From Unio delphinus (taxonomy: Eukaryota; Mollusca; Bivalvia; Unionida; Unionidae), in NCBI GenBank assembly GCA_029339505.1, contig JAQISU010000057.1, positions 7,771,501 to 7,835,500 on the forward strand: a stretch of DNA of 64,000 nucleotides, read 5' to 3'. The first letter of the stretch is position 1; every line of letters starts with the position of its first letter. The translations under genes were made by a program, and so were the position numbers. Positions 12,828-24,936 of this stretch are shown one piece after another. Below the pieces are notes generated by a model. It saw only the letters and a list, made by a program, of their open reading frames with translations, did no database searches and had not been told where the DNA came from.

Positions 12828-13700
12828 TCTTCTTTGTAACGTTTCTTCTCTTTCTCACAATATAAATGTCTGTTACACGTGTCACTTTGTGCATATTCGT
12901 TGTATGTACTCTATGTGGTCATCTGTTCCCCAATTACTACTTCTGTGAATATACTATATAGAGTTGGTATAATTGGACTGAAGGTTAATTTCCGAATATA
13001 AACTTCCTGAATTTTATATACTGTTATATGGCTGTGTACATCTTTAACTAAATTTTTCAAAATTCCAATTTTGAGATAATGTTGAAAGAACTGGATGCCC
13101 AGATCGGTTAAGGCAGAAAACAGGCATAATTATTAGATCTACACGGAACTATAGGTGATATATATTAAGCAATCAGTCATCGTAACTAGTCACAGTTTAT
13201 TTTTTGCGACCGTGCATTACATGATTTTCGGGATATACAATACTGAAGTGAAAAATAAATTTTTTCAATGACCATCAATAAACACAGATATCACTATAAC
13301 TAGGAAATTCAAATTTATTTTTTGACGATTACGTAATCGAGCGAATAGTATGGCTGCGTCCCGTTAATCATTTAATTTTGGTTCATTTTGAAAATGGCTT
13401 GTCTTTTGGAATAAATATCACTTTCCAATAATGGTTGTGTTATAAAGGTTTGACCACTACAATAAACAGCTATGCAAAATATCATCTGTTTGCTTTAAGA
13501 TCTAGATGATGATGATAATGATGATGATGATGATGTTGATGATAATGATTATATATTTGCATATTTACAGACCTCTTCAAACATCCAAAGCGTCTTAGGT
13601 GCGCAAGATTAGCCATAAAATGTAAAGGAAAATAATAAAGTTAATTGAAAGGGACATGAAAAATTAGATTAATTTGTTATAGTATATGCAACTGTTAATG
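11431..13700 (+). repeat. ~2.2-kb direct repeat, copy 1 (left flank of Polinton B)
   Basis: It matches 21820-24925 in the same orientation in several blocks: 11431-11836 with 21820-22310, 12825-13200 with 22379-22735, and 13345-13690 with 22755-22777 plus 24626-24925. Both copies contain a (CT)n array (12755-12824 here) followed by tgattcttct. This copy has ~0.9 kb (11837-12754) absent from copy 2, and lacks the TTAA-flanked insertion. No coding sequence was recognised. Confidence 0.75.
12755..12824. repeat. (CT)n microsatellite
   Basis: About 35 uninterrupted CT units, at the same internal position as the array at 22312-22379 in the sister repeat. Confidence 0.95.
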
Positions 13701-14329
13701 GTAAAAAAAAATAACCAAAATCGACATCATTCGTGTAAATTTTATTAGGTCAGACAAAAAAAATATATGCAGAATCAACCAAGCTCTACTTCACGATTAT
13801 AATACCTCCAAGCCGTGAATATTAGGCTGCACGTTTGAGTATCGCATGGGAGTAAGTGATAGCCACTTTACAAGTAGATTGGAAAATCTGAAAGAAAAGA
13901 ATTAGATGAGTAAATTAATTAAAACTGTAGAGGTTTGGTATACTAATAGGCACACGATAAAAACTTCTTTACCTCTATTTCAATGAACCATAACATAACA
14001 TATCGATTTTTTTTCAGACTGTCAAAATGTAATGTGACCAATGTCTTAATAACCTTGTCGTCGTATACAGCGTGATACCAATCTTTTCTCATCATTATAA
14101 TCGAATTATACACGAATTTATGTACTATCTATCTGACTTGGAATTTATAGGAATCGTCGACATTGTTTTTTGAAACATATGTGGTCCATCACCATGACAT
14201 ATTAACTTCAATAACCATACTGACGTGTTGTCATCTTCACTTTGTAAATTTGGTTAGCGTTGACATGCGTACTTAATGACATCTGCTTGTTATTTCAATT
14301 TTTACAACGGTACAATGTCCATGTCTTTT

Positions 14330-14547
14330 TCGGGTAGACGTCGTAACTCAGGTTAGTAAAACGTTCCTCTTAACTCTTCCCCGTTCATGTCCTCCAATTT
14401 ATAGACGGCAGGATGACGGCCAAGCACACCGCCAGTGACACGAAACAATTCAGTGGTCGAATTGGGTAATTAACCTTTGTCGAAAGTGCATTTGGTTTTG
14501 CCAATGCTCACCCAATCTCCTGCTGCCAACACTCCACATTCTTTGCG
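14330..14547 (-). pseudogene. Integrase C-terminal part, copy B
   Basis: The minus-strand frame includes GDWVSIGKTKCTFDKG, then TTELFRVTGGVLGR, YKLEDMNGEELRGTFY and PELRRL. This is the SH3-like C-terminal region of Polinton integrases, parallel to 2388-2580 in copy A. An in-frame stop follows the Lys-Gly and another sits after GTFY. The 5' side is cut exactly where the LINE inserted. Confidence 0.7.
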
Positions 14548-15356
14548 TCCCCCTGCGGGTTCGGGTTTGTAGCATTGGCCCGACGTGCTGTACTTACGTG
14601 TCGTAAGAGGAGACTAAGAGGCAACCTGTTTGACGTGGGATGCGACCCGTGTCGGCGGAGGAAACGATCCTGGTAGTTGAGAAGAGGCTTTTACGATGCA
14701 ATACACTGCTTTGGCCTCTACTTCTAGACGGGTGGTCGGAATAGGCCCTGTCTCGACAAATCGGCTGGTCACACCGAGCCCTAGGAAGTCTTTATTTACT
14801 TGCTCACCTTCTTTACCTTTCTTGTATCTCTATTGATACCACAGTTGCCCCTACATTCTACACTTTAGCTTTCCTTTTTCCAAGTTTTAGAAGATTTCAT
14901 TGAAGGCGGTGGCTTAACGGGTCAGCCGAGAGGTAATTTTACCGACCCAAGAAGGAGACTACATTGGTTAATCATAGGTAATTTTATCTACTGAGTATAG
15001 CATCTGTGTATCCCTCGTTAGGTTTCATGGTGGGCGGGGAGCATGGGTGCTGAAATTTTAAACAAAATCATGGAAAAGTAAACAATAATCAAAACAAACG
15101 AACGAAACCACTCTCTGACTCTGATAACGAGCCATGTAGTATGAAGTCATTCCCAAACCTCATGGTTATCGAGTCAACAGATGATGCAAAACCAATTACA
15201 TCACTATCACCTTTTTAACTGAGAAAACTTGAATGGGGTCGATCGACACACCGAAAAGTGTATAACAACTGAAATCGATTTGTCTTCTTGTTGAGCGTGA
15301 GCGAAGGGGTCAAACAGAAAATCTCCAGAACATAAAAAAACAGTCTTCGATATTCA

Positions 15357-15880
15357 GTGACCTCATTCGCACACACTTCACTGAATACGTCCAAAGGCAT
15401 GATGCGGTATCGTGACTTGGCTGGAGTCAACGGCATATATATCATCGAGTTGATGAAACATGAAGGTGTCACTGCAGTGTGTACAATACGTATTAAACGT
15501 AATAACAATCTGCAGGACACCAACACATATATACTAACCTTTAACAAACCAACAGTACCCAAAGTGGTCAAAGCTGAGATTTGCAAGTAAAGGTCGAGAT
15601 ATACATTTCAAACCCACTTCGATGCTATAAGTGTAAACAATACGGTCATCACGAAGACCGATGTTCCAAAGTGAAAATATGTGGCCGATGCGGAAACCAC
15701 TATCATCAGGAATTTGATTGTAGAGCCATTCCGCATTGTGTCAGCTGTGTCAAGGAACATCACGCCAGTTACAAGGATTGTGATACTTGGGAAACAGGAG
15801 AAGGAGATCGAGAGGGTAAAGTTTACATCAAACATTCCCTAACCAGAAGGCAAATAATTTGTCCATGCAAAAACATCCCT
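15357..15880 (+). pseudogene. LINE ORF1 (gag-like, CCHC zinc knuckles)
   Basis: ORF1 proteins of I/Jockey-type LINEs bind the element RNA. A first frame (15357-15590) ends in VPKVVKAEIC and a second, shifted frame (from about 15581) continues with NPLRCYKCKQYGHHEDRCSK and ICGRCGNHYHQEFDC. It then has a third Cys cluster HCVSCVKEHHASYKDC, i.e. three consecutive knuckles. The shift near 15590 and the missing N-terminus mark it as dead. Confidence 0.8.
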
Positions 15881-16089
15881 TAATACCCTATCCTTTTCAA
15901 CTGTAATAAAACACAATTAAAAAAAAAAAAAAAAAAAAAAAAACAGAAGGAGGCACAAACACAGACGGATCAACCTGATTCAACAACAAGTGCTAATACC
16001 CCTCCCCCATTACAAACCACAGAAAAACACATTAACACAAACTACATTCAATAACACCCTACCACTCTAACATTGATGACGCAATTCCA

Positions 16090-18540
16090 CAATGGAATAT
16101 AAAGAAGGCCGACTGGGCTACGTTTGAAACACCGTGTAAAACTAGACAACATAATGATGCAGTATTCAATGCTGTTAATCCTATACAGCATTTTACTTCA
16201 ATTCTAATCGAGATTACAGAAGAATCTATTCCGAAGTCCTCATCAAACTGTAAAAAAAACCCGAAAACCTCGGGTAACCAAGGAATGCAAAGAAGCCATT
16301 AGACAACGCCGAGAAGCATTAACAAAACTCAACAATCGTCCAACGCCCGAAAATTTAAACAAATATTGTATTACCCGGGCTACAACTCGCAGCACAATCA
16401 AAAGATGAAAAACGTGCATCATATTTGAAATATAGTTCTTCATTAAACTTCCGTTCCTCAATTTAAAAAGTTTGGTATACTATTCGAAAAATAAATGGAA
16501 ATAGAAAAAGCAATTCTCTCCGACACCTGAAAACAAACAATAACAATTTGAGTTCGGAAATTGACATAGCAAATATTCTTGTAGACAGTTTCTTAAAAAG
16601 ACTCCTCATGATGTAATTATTCAGAATCCTCCGAAGATTAAAAATTCAAAAAGTAAAGTCACGTTTAAAATTCACACCCAACAACTGTGAAAGGTATAAC
16701 CAGCTGTTTTCACTATTGCAGCATATGGAGGCTTTAGACAAGGCTGATGATACATCCGCTGTGCATGATGCATGATGAAGTACATTACCAGTTCTTGAAA
16801 CACTTCCCAGAATCATCACTAACATCTCTTCTGAAAATCTTTCATGATTTCTGGAAATCTGGTAATGTACCCACACCAGGTAAAGATATCGATGATCCTA
16901 ACAGCTATTGACACATTGCACTGACATACTGTGTGTGTACAACAATGCAACCAATGATTAATTCTCGGCTTGTATGGTACTAAGACTGTAAGAATTTAAT
17001 ATCTCCTTTGCAAAGTGGCTTCAGCTCTGATCGTAGTACCAACGATCATCTGGTTAGACTGGATACATTTATTTGCGATGCATTTATCAAGAAGGATCAA
17101 TTAGTAGCAATATTCTTTGATTTAGAAAAGGCCTATGACACAACATGGAAGTAAGGGATACTAAATCACCTGCACGATCTGGGTCTAAAAGGCCGTCTGC
17201 CCTCTTATTTTCACTCAGAGAATTCAAAGTACGAGTGGGCTCTACCCTCTCAGATATGCACGAGAAAGAGATGGGTGTGCCCAGCCAGCATTTTATCTGT
17301 GACGTTTTTTAGTATCAAAATCAATAACATCACCAAGTGTTTAGCTGCCTGTGTGGATTCCTCTTTATACGTTGATGATTTTTGAATTTGTTATCGATCA
17401 AAGCACATACATACAATTGAACGACAACTGCAACAAAATATCAACAAAATCCAAAATTGGACCAGTACTATCGGTTTTAAGTTTTCAAAATCGAAACGGT
17501 ATGCAAGCATTTCTGTCAGCTGCGAAGACATCATGATGACCCTAGACTCACGCTGGACGGAACACTTATTCCAGTTGTTCAGGAAACATAAAATATGCGA
17601 CTTTTTTCAACGAAAATACAAAACTTTATACGAAAACAAGCCAAATGCCGTACCTTCGTTTGGCATCAGAATATCACCCAGCCTTGACAGTATCAACATT
17701 AATCTCTCTACAGTTCAGAAAACGTTTGCCTCAGATACACCAACTTGGTTTCTTAAACAACCCAAAGTGATTTTTACGGTTCTAGTGGGAAAAAATCTGA
17801 GGAAAACCCTTTCTTCCAGAACTCTTATCATGAACTCCTCAACGAATTTAAAAACTACACTAGAAATTATACTGATGGATCAAAGGATGAGGAAAAGGCT
17901 GCTGCAGCCTTCGTTGGTAGCAAACACATAACCAAAGTTCGTTTGCCAAACGATGCTCCCATTTGTTCAGCCAAAATCAGAACAATATACCTTGCGCTGA
18001 AATTTATCGAACATAAGCGTATTTTAAATGGTATTATCTTCTGCGACTTATTATCAGTGCTTCAGTTAAAACACAATAGAAAGCTATAACACCCATTATT
18101 AGTAATGTCGTTGTCAAAAATACTGAGCTTAGTACCTCATACAATATAGTATACTGTTGGTTCCCTTGAAATATTGGTATTAAAGGTAATGAAGAAGCAG
18201 ATCGCGCCGATAAGATGGCTCTATCCCAAGAACCGTCTGATTTTAAATTACCGTTTACTGATTCTAAACCTCGTATCAAAATGTACCTACGCCAAAGTGG
18301 CAGGCATCATGGGATGTTGCAGTGAATAACAAACTTCACGCCATCAAACCAAGCCTGGGAGAATGGACTCCTTCTAACAGAACCATCCTTAGGGAGGAAG
18401 TAGTCATTTCAAGAATCAGAATTGGTCAAACATACATAACCCACTGCCACATACTAAAAGACGAAGATCCACCAGAGTACGTTTCTTGCAATGAACCATT
18501 CACTGTTAAGCACTTTATGTCCGAGTGTTCCGACCTGTAA
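16090..18540 (+). pseudogene. LINE ORF2 remnant: linker, reverse transcriptase, RNase H, C-terminal zinc motif
   Basis: Frames beginning near 16090 (WNIKKADWATFETPC) match the linker that normally follows the endonuclease in this clade. RT motifs follow: a palm motif A-like FFDLEKAYDT near 17120, and YVDD (SLYVDDF then a stop) at about 17365-17385. RNase H is at about 17865-18100 (YTDGSKDEEK, then the IEHKRIL helix). The C-terminus at 18340-18540 has EEVVISRIRIGQTYITHC and a Cys/His pair ending in HFMSECSDL. Multiple stops and shifts are present. The endonuclease module (~0.7 kb) is not there; an A-rich tract (15919-15943) lies at the junction. Confidence 0.75.
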
Positions 18541-18953
18541 CCTACGCGTGATAAGTACTATAATGTACAGGATATGAATGAACTTTCTGATAATATGCAT
18601 ATCACTTGTATTTTATATTTCCTGAAGAAAATAAATCTTTATTTTTAACTATAATTTGTATGCCATCACCTACAGCATTTTTATCTAATGTAAATACCGT
18701 CCATTATTTTCAACATCTTTTCATCAACATGCACCATTTCCATCTCTCTTTGATTGGGAAGCTTCATAATTTACTGTTACCAATATATTACTATTTTACT
18801 TTGAACTATTTGGTTTTCTATCTTGCCGGTAGATTTTAAACTTTTTAATATTTTCAAACATGTATGCATGCAACCTATTGTATGGCGCTAAATAGCCTAA
18901 AAATGCTGGTGCGCCGATACAAATCAGTCAATCAATCAACCACTTTCTTTGCG

Positions 18954-19386
18954 ACAGTCAACGTTAGGCATGTACCAAACAGGCGCTCAGAAACAGTCAC
19001 TTCGTTGTAGGGAATCACTTCGTGAGGTGGGGTACATAGTATGAAACATTGCACAATGCTAGCTTTGGTTTCGGGATTGTCGGTCGTGAAAAAAGCTTGG
19101 TTCAGATTCGTTGTCTCTGTTGGTTGGCCTTCGAAGGGGGTGGCGACCACGTTGTTTCAGCATAACTTTGAAGGCTCACATGAACCAATTTCTCGATTTG
19201 GAAGTCAATTATACAACCCAGGCAAATTAAGAAAAGACGTCGTTGGGCTTGAGTAAGGTGTACATGGCCTCGTAGCACTTGAGGTAAACGGAGACTTATT
19301 AGTCGGGTTTTGTCAGCACGATATAATTTCTGAACTCTTACGTATCCAGCAGGATGGGCTGGCACGTAGAAATGCTTGCTAGTCAC
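18954..19386 (-). pseudogene. Integrase N-terminal and core remnant, copy B
   Basis: The frame at 19386-19102 starts with FYVPAHPAGYVRVQKLYRAD, similar to the region before the catalytic core of Polinton integrases. The next piece (19150-18960) has FFTTDNPETKASIVQCF, the stretch leading to the catalytic Glu; here the residue at that site reads Gln (IVQ). Much of the core between these pieces is deleted. Confidence 0.65.
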
Positions 19387-19393
19387 CCATTCA

Positions 19394-21700
19394 TCACTTA
19401 TGATACTCTTTGTTTGTCTGAGATTTTCTTGGATTGTAATGCTTTGCTTGTTCCGCGAGAATTTGGTGTCGAGGAGAAGGATGTTTGAACAGAAGTAATC
19501 GTTCTTGTTTCACTTCTGTCTTCATCTTCCTTTTCATTTCTGTGGAAGAAGGAGTGAACACCATCTTTATAAACCATCCAGTGGTGCTGTTAACTTGCGT
19601 ACATTTCCTGACAGAGTTTGACACTCCGCTTCTTCTCCATTTAGTATTGTTCACTACAAGTAGTGGTGATGGATGTTTCATCAGAGACTTAAATTCTTTC
19701 AGAGTCTGCAGAGCTGATTTGTCTATAGCTTTCTGGTAATTGTGTTGCATTCGTTGCAACATCTGACCGTATTTTTCGGGTTTTGACAAATCGCTGAAAT
19801 CCATCAATTATTGCAATTTGTGTCGGAACTATGACATCTCGGTGAAATGAGGATTGGGCGCTAAATGTGAGGTCCATTGTTCTTTCTAACAATGATAGCA
19901 CTAAACTCAGTTTTCGTCCGTACAAAACATTTAAATGGTCATGAGCTATTTTGCCTCAGGAGGACCCTTTTATTTTCTCTAAAGCATGAGTACTTGCTTA
20001 CTTTCTCTAGTGGTGGTGTTAAGTTGCGCACGTTCCCTGACAGAGTTTGAAACACTTCTTCTCCGTTTGCTGTATTGTTCTCTAGGGGTAGTGGTGTAGG
20101 AGTTTTAATTAAGTTTTAAATTCGTTCAGAGTCGGCTGAGCCGATTCGTCTATAGCTTCTGGTAAATGTGTTGCTCATTCGTTGCAACATCTGACCGTAT
20201 CATGGCTATTTTTTGGTTTTTGACAAATAGCTGCACTCCATCAATTCGTGTTGCAACTAGGACATCTCGTTCAAACGAGGATTGGGCGGTAAATGTGAGG
20301 TCCGTTGTTCTTTCCATCTATGATATTCCAGCCATCGTTCGTAATGCACTAAACTCAGTTTTCGTTCGTCCATCAAATTTCCGTGGTCACGAGCTCTTTG
20401 GACTCAGGAGGTCCCTTTTATCTTCTTGGAAGCATGAGTACAATACCTCCCTGGAGTCCCAACGCGGGCTCTCAAATTGCTTTGGCAAGAGGTGCTAACA
20501 TTTATAAAAATAATCTGCGTTGGATCATCGTTTTCTTTTCACAGATGGGGGATTTTCTTTGGACCATTTGGCGACGAACGTCTCGATGTTTGGCTAAGCA
20601 ATTTATCTGATGCGTGGACAACGGTATCGTGCCTTACAAGACATGCAGACAACATTTTCTCACGGTATCGATGACACCTTTGGAGCCTGTTTGAATGAAG
20701 TCTTTTTGCTCACGTGGGTGGAGATGCTTTGGATAGGACTGAAAACATGTCTTCATGTTTAACCAAACTAGAAAACAGTCCTTTCCTTTCTTCCTTTGAG
20801 GCGTGAATAAGGGTGTTTTCTGGTGGGTGACATCTTTATTGGTTCCTGGGCGCACACCAAAAATACACTGACGTCGATGTCTTGGCACACGCTCGTTTTT
20901 GTTTTGTTTGGACCATCGCTTCGTCAAAAAGGAGAGGTGTTTTCCAAACTCGCCAAAACATTCCACCCTCCTTTGTTTGCTATTTTTGATTTGGACGACT
21001 GTGTCTTTTCCTGGGTTGATGTCGATGCTTGTCTAATTGTTTATGAGGATGATGAGAGTGTACTTTATTTTTATTTTTCCACCATGAACAGGAGAACGAT
21101 AATAGTGAAGGTGTCCACCTCTTTGATGGGAAATCCTTCGTTCTGTTCACCATCGTTTGCATCAGATCTTGTTTATACTGGAATGCGTCGCCAATGATTG
21201 TCTTTACTTAAAGACACATATCACGCGTCATGAGGGGTTCGAAAAGAAATCAGGACAGTTCTTGCTTGGATAAATCCAGTAAACTCTGTAACATAATTAA
21301 TCACTCTTGTATTTGTGGATTCTTTCGCGACTGTTGTCGTACAAGGGATGAATCAATTTGACAGGAAGAGTAAACTGAATGGATGTTATGTTGACACTGT
21401 GTGAGATAGATCCAAAGTGTCTGAGGATTTTGCGGATGACCAGACTGTACTTTTCTTTTTCCTTTTCCATCCTGAACAGGAGAATGCCAAGGGTTACAGT
21501 GTGTACCTTTATGAGTGGACATCCTTTTGTTTTGATTACCATTGTTTTCAACAGATCTTCGTTTATACTAGAATGCGTGGCCACTGATTGTCTTTACGTC
21601 GTATCAACTTAATGATAGGCATCGCGCGTCATGAAAGGGGTCGCAAAGGACTAAATCGGTACAGTTCTTGCTTATATAAATCCGGTAAATTTTGTAACAT
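19394..21700 (-). pseudogene. Remaining Polinton B coding debris with internal duplications
   Basis: Minus-strand frames at 19807-19394 (QNYQKAIDKSALQTLKEFK-like, ending in a Lys-rich tail), 20980-21162 and 21584-21297 match copy A blocks at 3450-4330 and 4970-5105. Two segments are duplicated locally (see the copy B entry). No domain was recognised and no intact ORF is left. Confidence 0.4.
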
Positions 21701-21749
21701 AACCGATCTCTTTTGGACTTTGATTTTGGGGCAGGTACTTGCTGAGCAT

Positions 21750-21751
<2 letters not shown>

Positions 21752-21819
<68 letters not shown>
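21752..21819. repeat. (AG)n microsatellite
   Basis: About 34 AG units at the start of repeat copy 2. The equivalent boundary in copy 1 is an (AT)n array (11367-11430). Confidence 0.95.
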
Positions 21820-21824
<5 letters not shown>

Positions 21825-22309
21825 TTTAAGGATTTGTCTGATTACATATTTGATGATGGGAGGTCGGTGCTAGGAGTATGCGCATTTGTTTTAATAATTT
21901 GTCTGATTACATATTACATGATGGGAAGTCTGTACTAGGAATATATTGTTCATCCAGAAATAATTAGCCAGTTATTAGAGCAAACGCCAGGGAAAGAAGT
22001 GTTGGTGAGTTTCCATGCCATGGTTTAGATTTTATGAATTCAGGTCAGCGTACCTGCTGACTACGGAACAGTCATCTAGTTTATTCTATTGTGTTATTTA
22101 CCAGTGTCCAGCCTTAAATACTGCACCTGGAGTCACTCGATCAGTTCACACAATGGACATTTAAAACGGCCAGCAGGCAACATTTATGTTGCCATGGTGG
22201 CAAATGAGATACAGTTTTAGAGGCAACGTATGGCTTAAAAATATTGATTTGACTATCATAGTAAAATTTGTTCCTTGTATCAGAGGGAGTTGTATAGTTT
22301 TACGTCGTG

Positions 22310-22381
<72 letters not shown>

Positions 22382-23041
22382 TCTTCTGTATACCGTTCCT
22401 CCTCTTTGTCACAATATAAATGTCTATTACACATGTCAGTTTGGGTGTATTCGTTGTATGTACACAATGTGGTCATCTTTGAGTATATTATAAAGAGTTG
22501 GTATAATATGACTAAAGGTGAGTTTCCTAATATACAATTCCTGTATAATATGTATCGTTATATGGCAGTGTACATACGGATCTTTAACTAAACTTCTATA
22601 CATTCCAATTCTGAGATTTTTTTGAAAGAACTGGACGCCGAGACCGGTTAAGGTAGAACACAAGCAGATTTCTTAGACCTACACAGAACTAAAGGTCACA
22701 TATATTAAGCAATCATTCATCGTAACATGACAGTTTTTTTGAGATTTTAGGTGATTAGTATGGCTGCGTCCCGTTAAAGGCCATGCGACACTTAATCCAT
22801 CATGATGTTACTGTTGTTATTCATATGCTATTTCACTTTAAGGGATATTTCACTTTGAACTGGAATCGTGAAACTGTTTATATTTTCTGTGCAAATAATC
22901 ACAGAATACAACATCTACACGGTATATCGTTGATAACGCGCGGAATCCAATAACAAAACATATTTGAAATTGTTAAACAGTACATCTTACTAGCAAATAC
23001 TTTTGAGCACGAAATAAACAGATATTGTGTTTGCCATGAGG

Positions 23042-23135
<94 letters not shown>

Positions 23136-23584
23136 CTATACCAGTCTCACAATTTTATATTATCCATAAGTTTAGTATGATTATTTAAGATCTGTCGTAC
23201 ATGTACCTTGTTTCCAATTATCACGTTGCCTCGAGACGGTCCCTCGTTGAAAGCACACGGCTTTGAATGAGATCGACCGACCGACTCTCATTTGATCCAT
23301 TCTGATGATTATTTCAACTCATCTTTATGTTTCGAGTAACTGTTAGTAGCTTATGTATTACTATATGACGATATTTTATGATGTCTTAGCTGTTTACAGT
23401 GTATTTTTAATCAAATAATGCCTCCCAGAACGTGCTATGCTACTTCGTAATGACGTCGTTCCCAGTCTTTTCAAGTTGCTTGAGCGCGAGCTGGTAGCGT
23501 TTTCGTTTCTAACCAGAATCGGAGAATCTCGAATGTTTCCGTTGTTTGTTTATGTAAACATTAGAGGTTCTCCAAGGGTATAGA

Positions 23585-23600
23585 GAGTATAAAAAGCGTT
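23585..23600 (+). promoter_or_regulatory. TATA-box-like promoter candidate inside the TTAA insertion
   Basis: gagtataaaaagcg lies about 30 bp upstream of a purine-rich leader (gacgagagagacagag). The layout resembles a pol II core promoter, such as that of an LTR, but no downstream ORF was found. Confidence 0.3.
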
Positions 23601-23760
23601 CCTGTCATCGCAGACGAGAGAGACAGAGATATAGAGAAAAAGGGGTTAGATAGAGATTGAGACTGATTGCATTGAAATCGAACTGTTCTAAATTTCCTCA
23701 GTCATGAATAATTTTATTCAGGTAAAATCTCTCTACAAAAGTGATATATTATTGAAATGA

Positions 23761-23965
23761 CAAAATTCGGATTTGTCCAGATTTTGATTTCTTCCAAATT
23801 TCAGATTAGCCCCAAAATTCGGATTTGTCCAGATTTTGATTTCTTCCAAATTTCGGATTAGCCCCAAAATTCGGATTTGTCCAGATTTTGATTTCTTCCA
23901 AATTTCGGATTAGTCCCAAAATTCGGATTTGTCCAGATTTTGATTTTACACAAATTTCGGATATG
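23761..23965. repeat. 52-bp minisatellite, about 4 units
   Basis: Near-identical units begin aaaattcggatttgtccaga and contain ttccaaatttcggattagcc. The first unit differs by c-a-g for c-g-g; the last diverges at its end. Confidence 0.9.
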
Positions 23966-24485
23966 ATTTTTACAATTTATTGATATAGTTTAGGTAATTA
24001 GGGTTAATACCTGTCTCCAATAAGATTAATCTTTGATGTTATAAAAACATTAACTTTATTTTATAAAATCTTTATTTTATAAAATCTAGTTCATAAAACC
24101 TTGATTCTGAAATTGATGTTTTTTAAAGATGGCTACAAACTTGTGTATTAAACAAGCCACATTGTTGGATATATTAAATGTATAGTCATAAAGTATAATT
24201 ACAATTGTGTATGTCAATGTACTTGTGATATTGTGAATATTTCATAAAAGTAAATAAGAGAGAGAACACAATAAAAAGTAAAACATAATTTATTTTTGTA
24301 TTTACTTGTCATAGATAGTACACAGTTCATTCTCCTCTATAAGCTCTTCTGTCGTTCTAGTCTTTTATTGTACAGAAATATCAATGCAAACACCCCAATA
24401 AATTGGTTACATTTATTTCACCTCAAGCCAGTACCAGACGAACCCAGAATATGTTATGACTGAAAGAACCTTAGCAAACGGTCGT

Positions 24486-24555
<70 letters not shown>

Positions 24556-24936
24556 CAACCTTTTGATACAATATAACCCTTATTTAATCATTTCAAACAA
24601 ATTATTATTTTCAAAATTCAATTAATCATTCAATTTTGGTTCATTTTGATGGACTTCACATTCCAAAAATGGTTGTATTATACCGGTTTGACCACTACAA
24701 TAAACAGCTAAGCAAAATATCATGATTGTTTAAAGCTCTAGATGATGATGATGATAATAATAATGATGATGATGATGATTATATATTTACACATTTACAG
24801 ATGTCTTAAATCATCCCAAGCGTCTGAGTTGTGCAAGTTCAGCCCTACAGTGTTAAGGAAAATGATGCAGTTTATTGAAGCGACATGAAAAATTAGATTG
24901 CTTTGTTATAGTATATGCAACTATTAAATATGTTAG

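Larger units (their letters stand above)
14548..18939 (+). mobile_element. Non-LTR retrotransposon (I/Jockey-like, with RNase H), 14-bp TSD
   Basis: Flanked by ccacattctttgcg (14534-14547) and ccactttctttgcg (18940-18953), one mismatch in 14. The 5' end (ccccctgcgggttcgggttt) is followed by a GC-richer untranslated leader. The 3' end is a short atca-type tail (cagtcaatcaatcaa). It carries an ORF1 with zinc knuckles and an ORF2 with RT, RNase H and a C-terminal Cys/His motif. The apurinic endonuclease domain appears to be missing and all ORFs are broken. The insertion interrupts the integrase of Polinton copy B. Confidence 0.85.
14325..21745 (-). mobile_element. Degenerate Polinton/Maverick element, copy B, split by a LINE
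   Basis: Minus-strand sequence homologous to copy A. Its integrase 3' part is at 14330-14547 and the rest at 18940-21745, separated by a LINE (14548-18939). Copy B also has internal duplications: 19590-19925 repeats at 20025-20340, and 21050-21295 repeats at 21430-21700. All frames are broken. Its right edge meets an (AG)n array at 21752. Confidence 0.7.
22778..24625. mobile_element. 1.85-kb insertion flanked by TTAA
   Basis: Copy 1 reads cccgttaatcatt without interruption. Here the same phrase is split after TTAA (22774-22777) and resumes after another TTAA (24622-24625). TTAA duplication is the hallmark of piggyBac-type insertion, but I find no matching terminal inverted repeats and no transposase, so a non-autonomous element or another mechanism is possible. 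Inside are an (AT)n array (23046-23134), a TATA-box-like site (23589), a 52-bp minisatellite and a second (AT)n array (24490-24553). Confidence 0.6.
21820..24925 (+). repeat. ~2.2-kb direct repeat, copy 2 (right flank of Polinton B)
   Basis: Same-orientation partner of 11431-13700. It includes ctgcacctggagtcac (22121), (CT)n at 22312-22379, gtatggctgcgtcccgttaa (22758-22777) and a gatgat array at 24741-24778. A 1848-bp insertion lies inside. The similarity ends where a MITE begins at 24937. Confidence 0.75.

Noticed and set aside
12688..12948. Frames of repeated RE or SL residues
   Set aside because: Translations of (CT)n/(AG)n arrays; likewise near 21588, 22161 and 46551.
22778..24625. Calling the TTAA-flanked insert a piggyBac element
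   Set aside because: No inverted termini and no transposase similarity; only the TTAA duplication fits.
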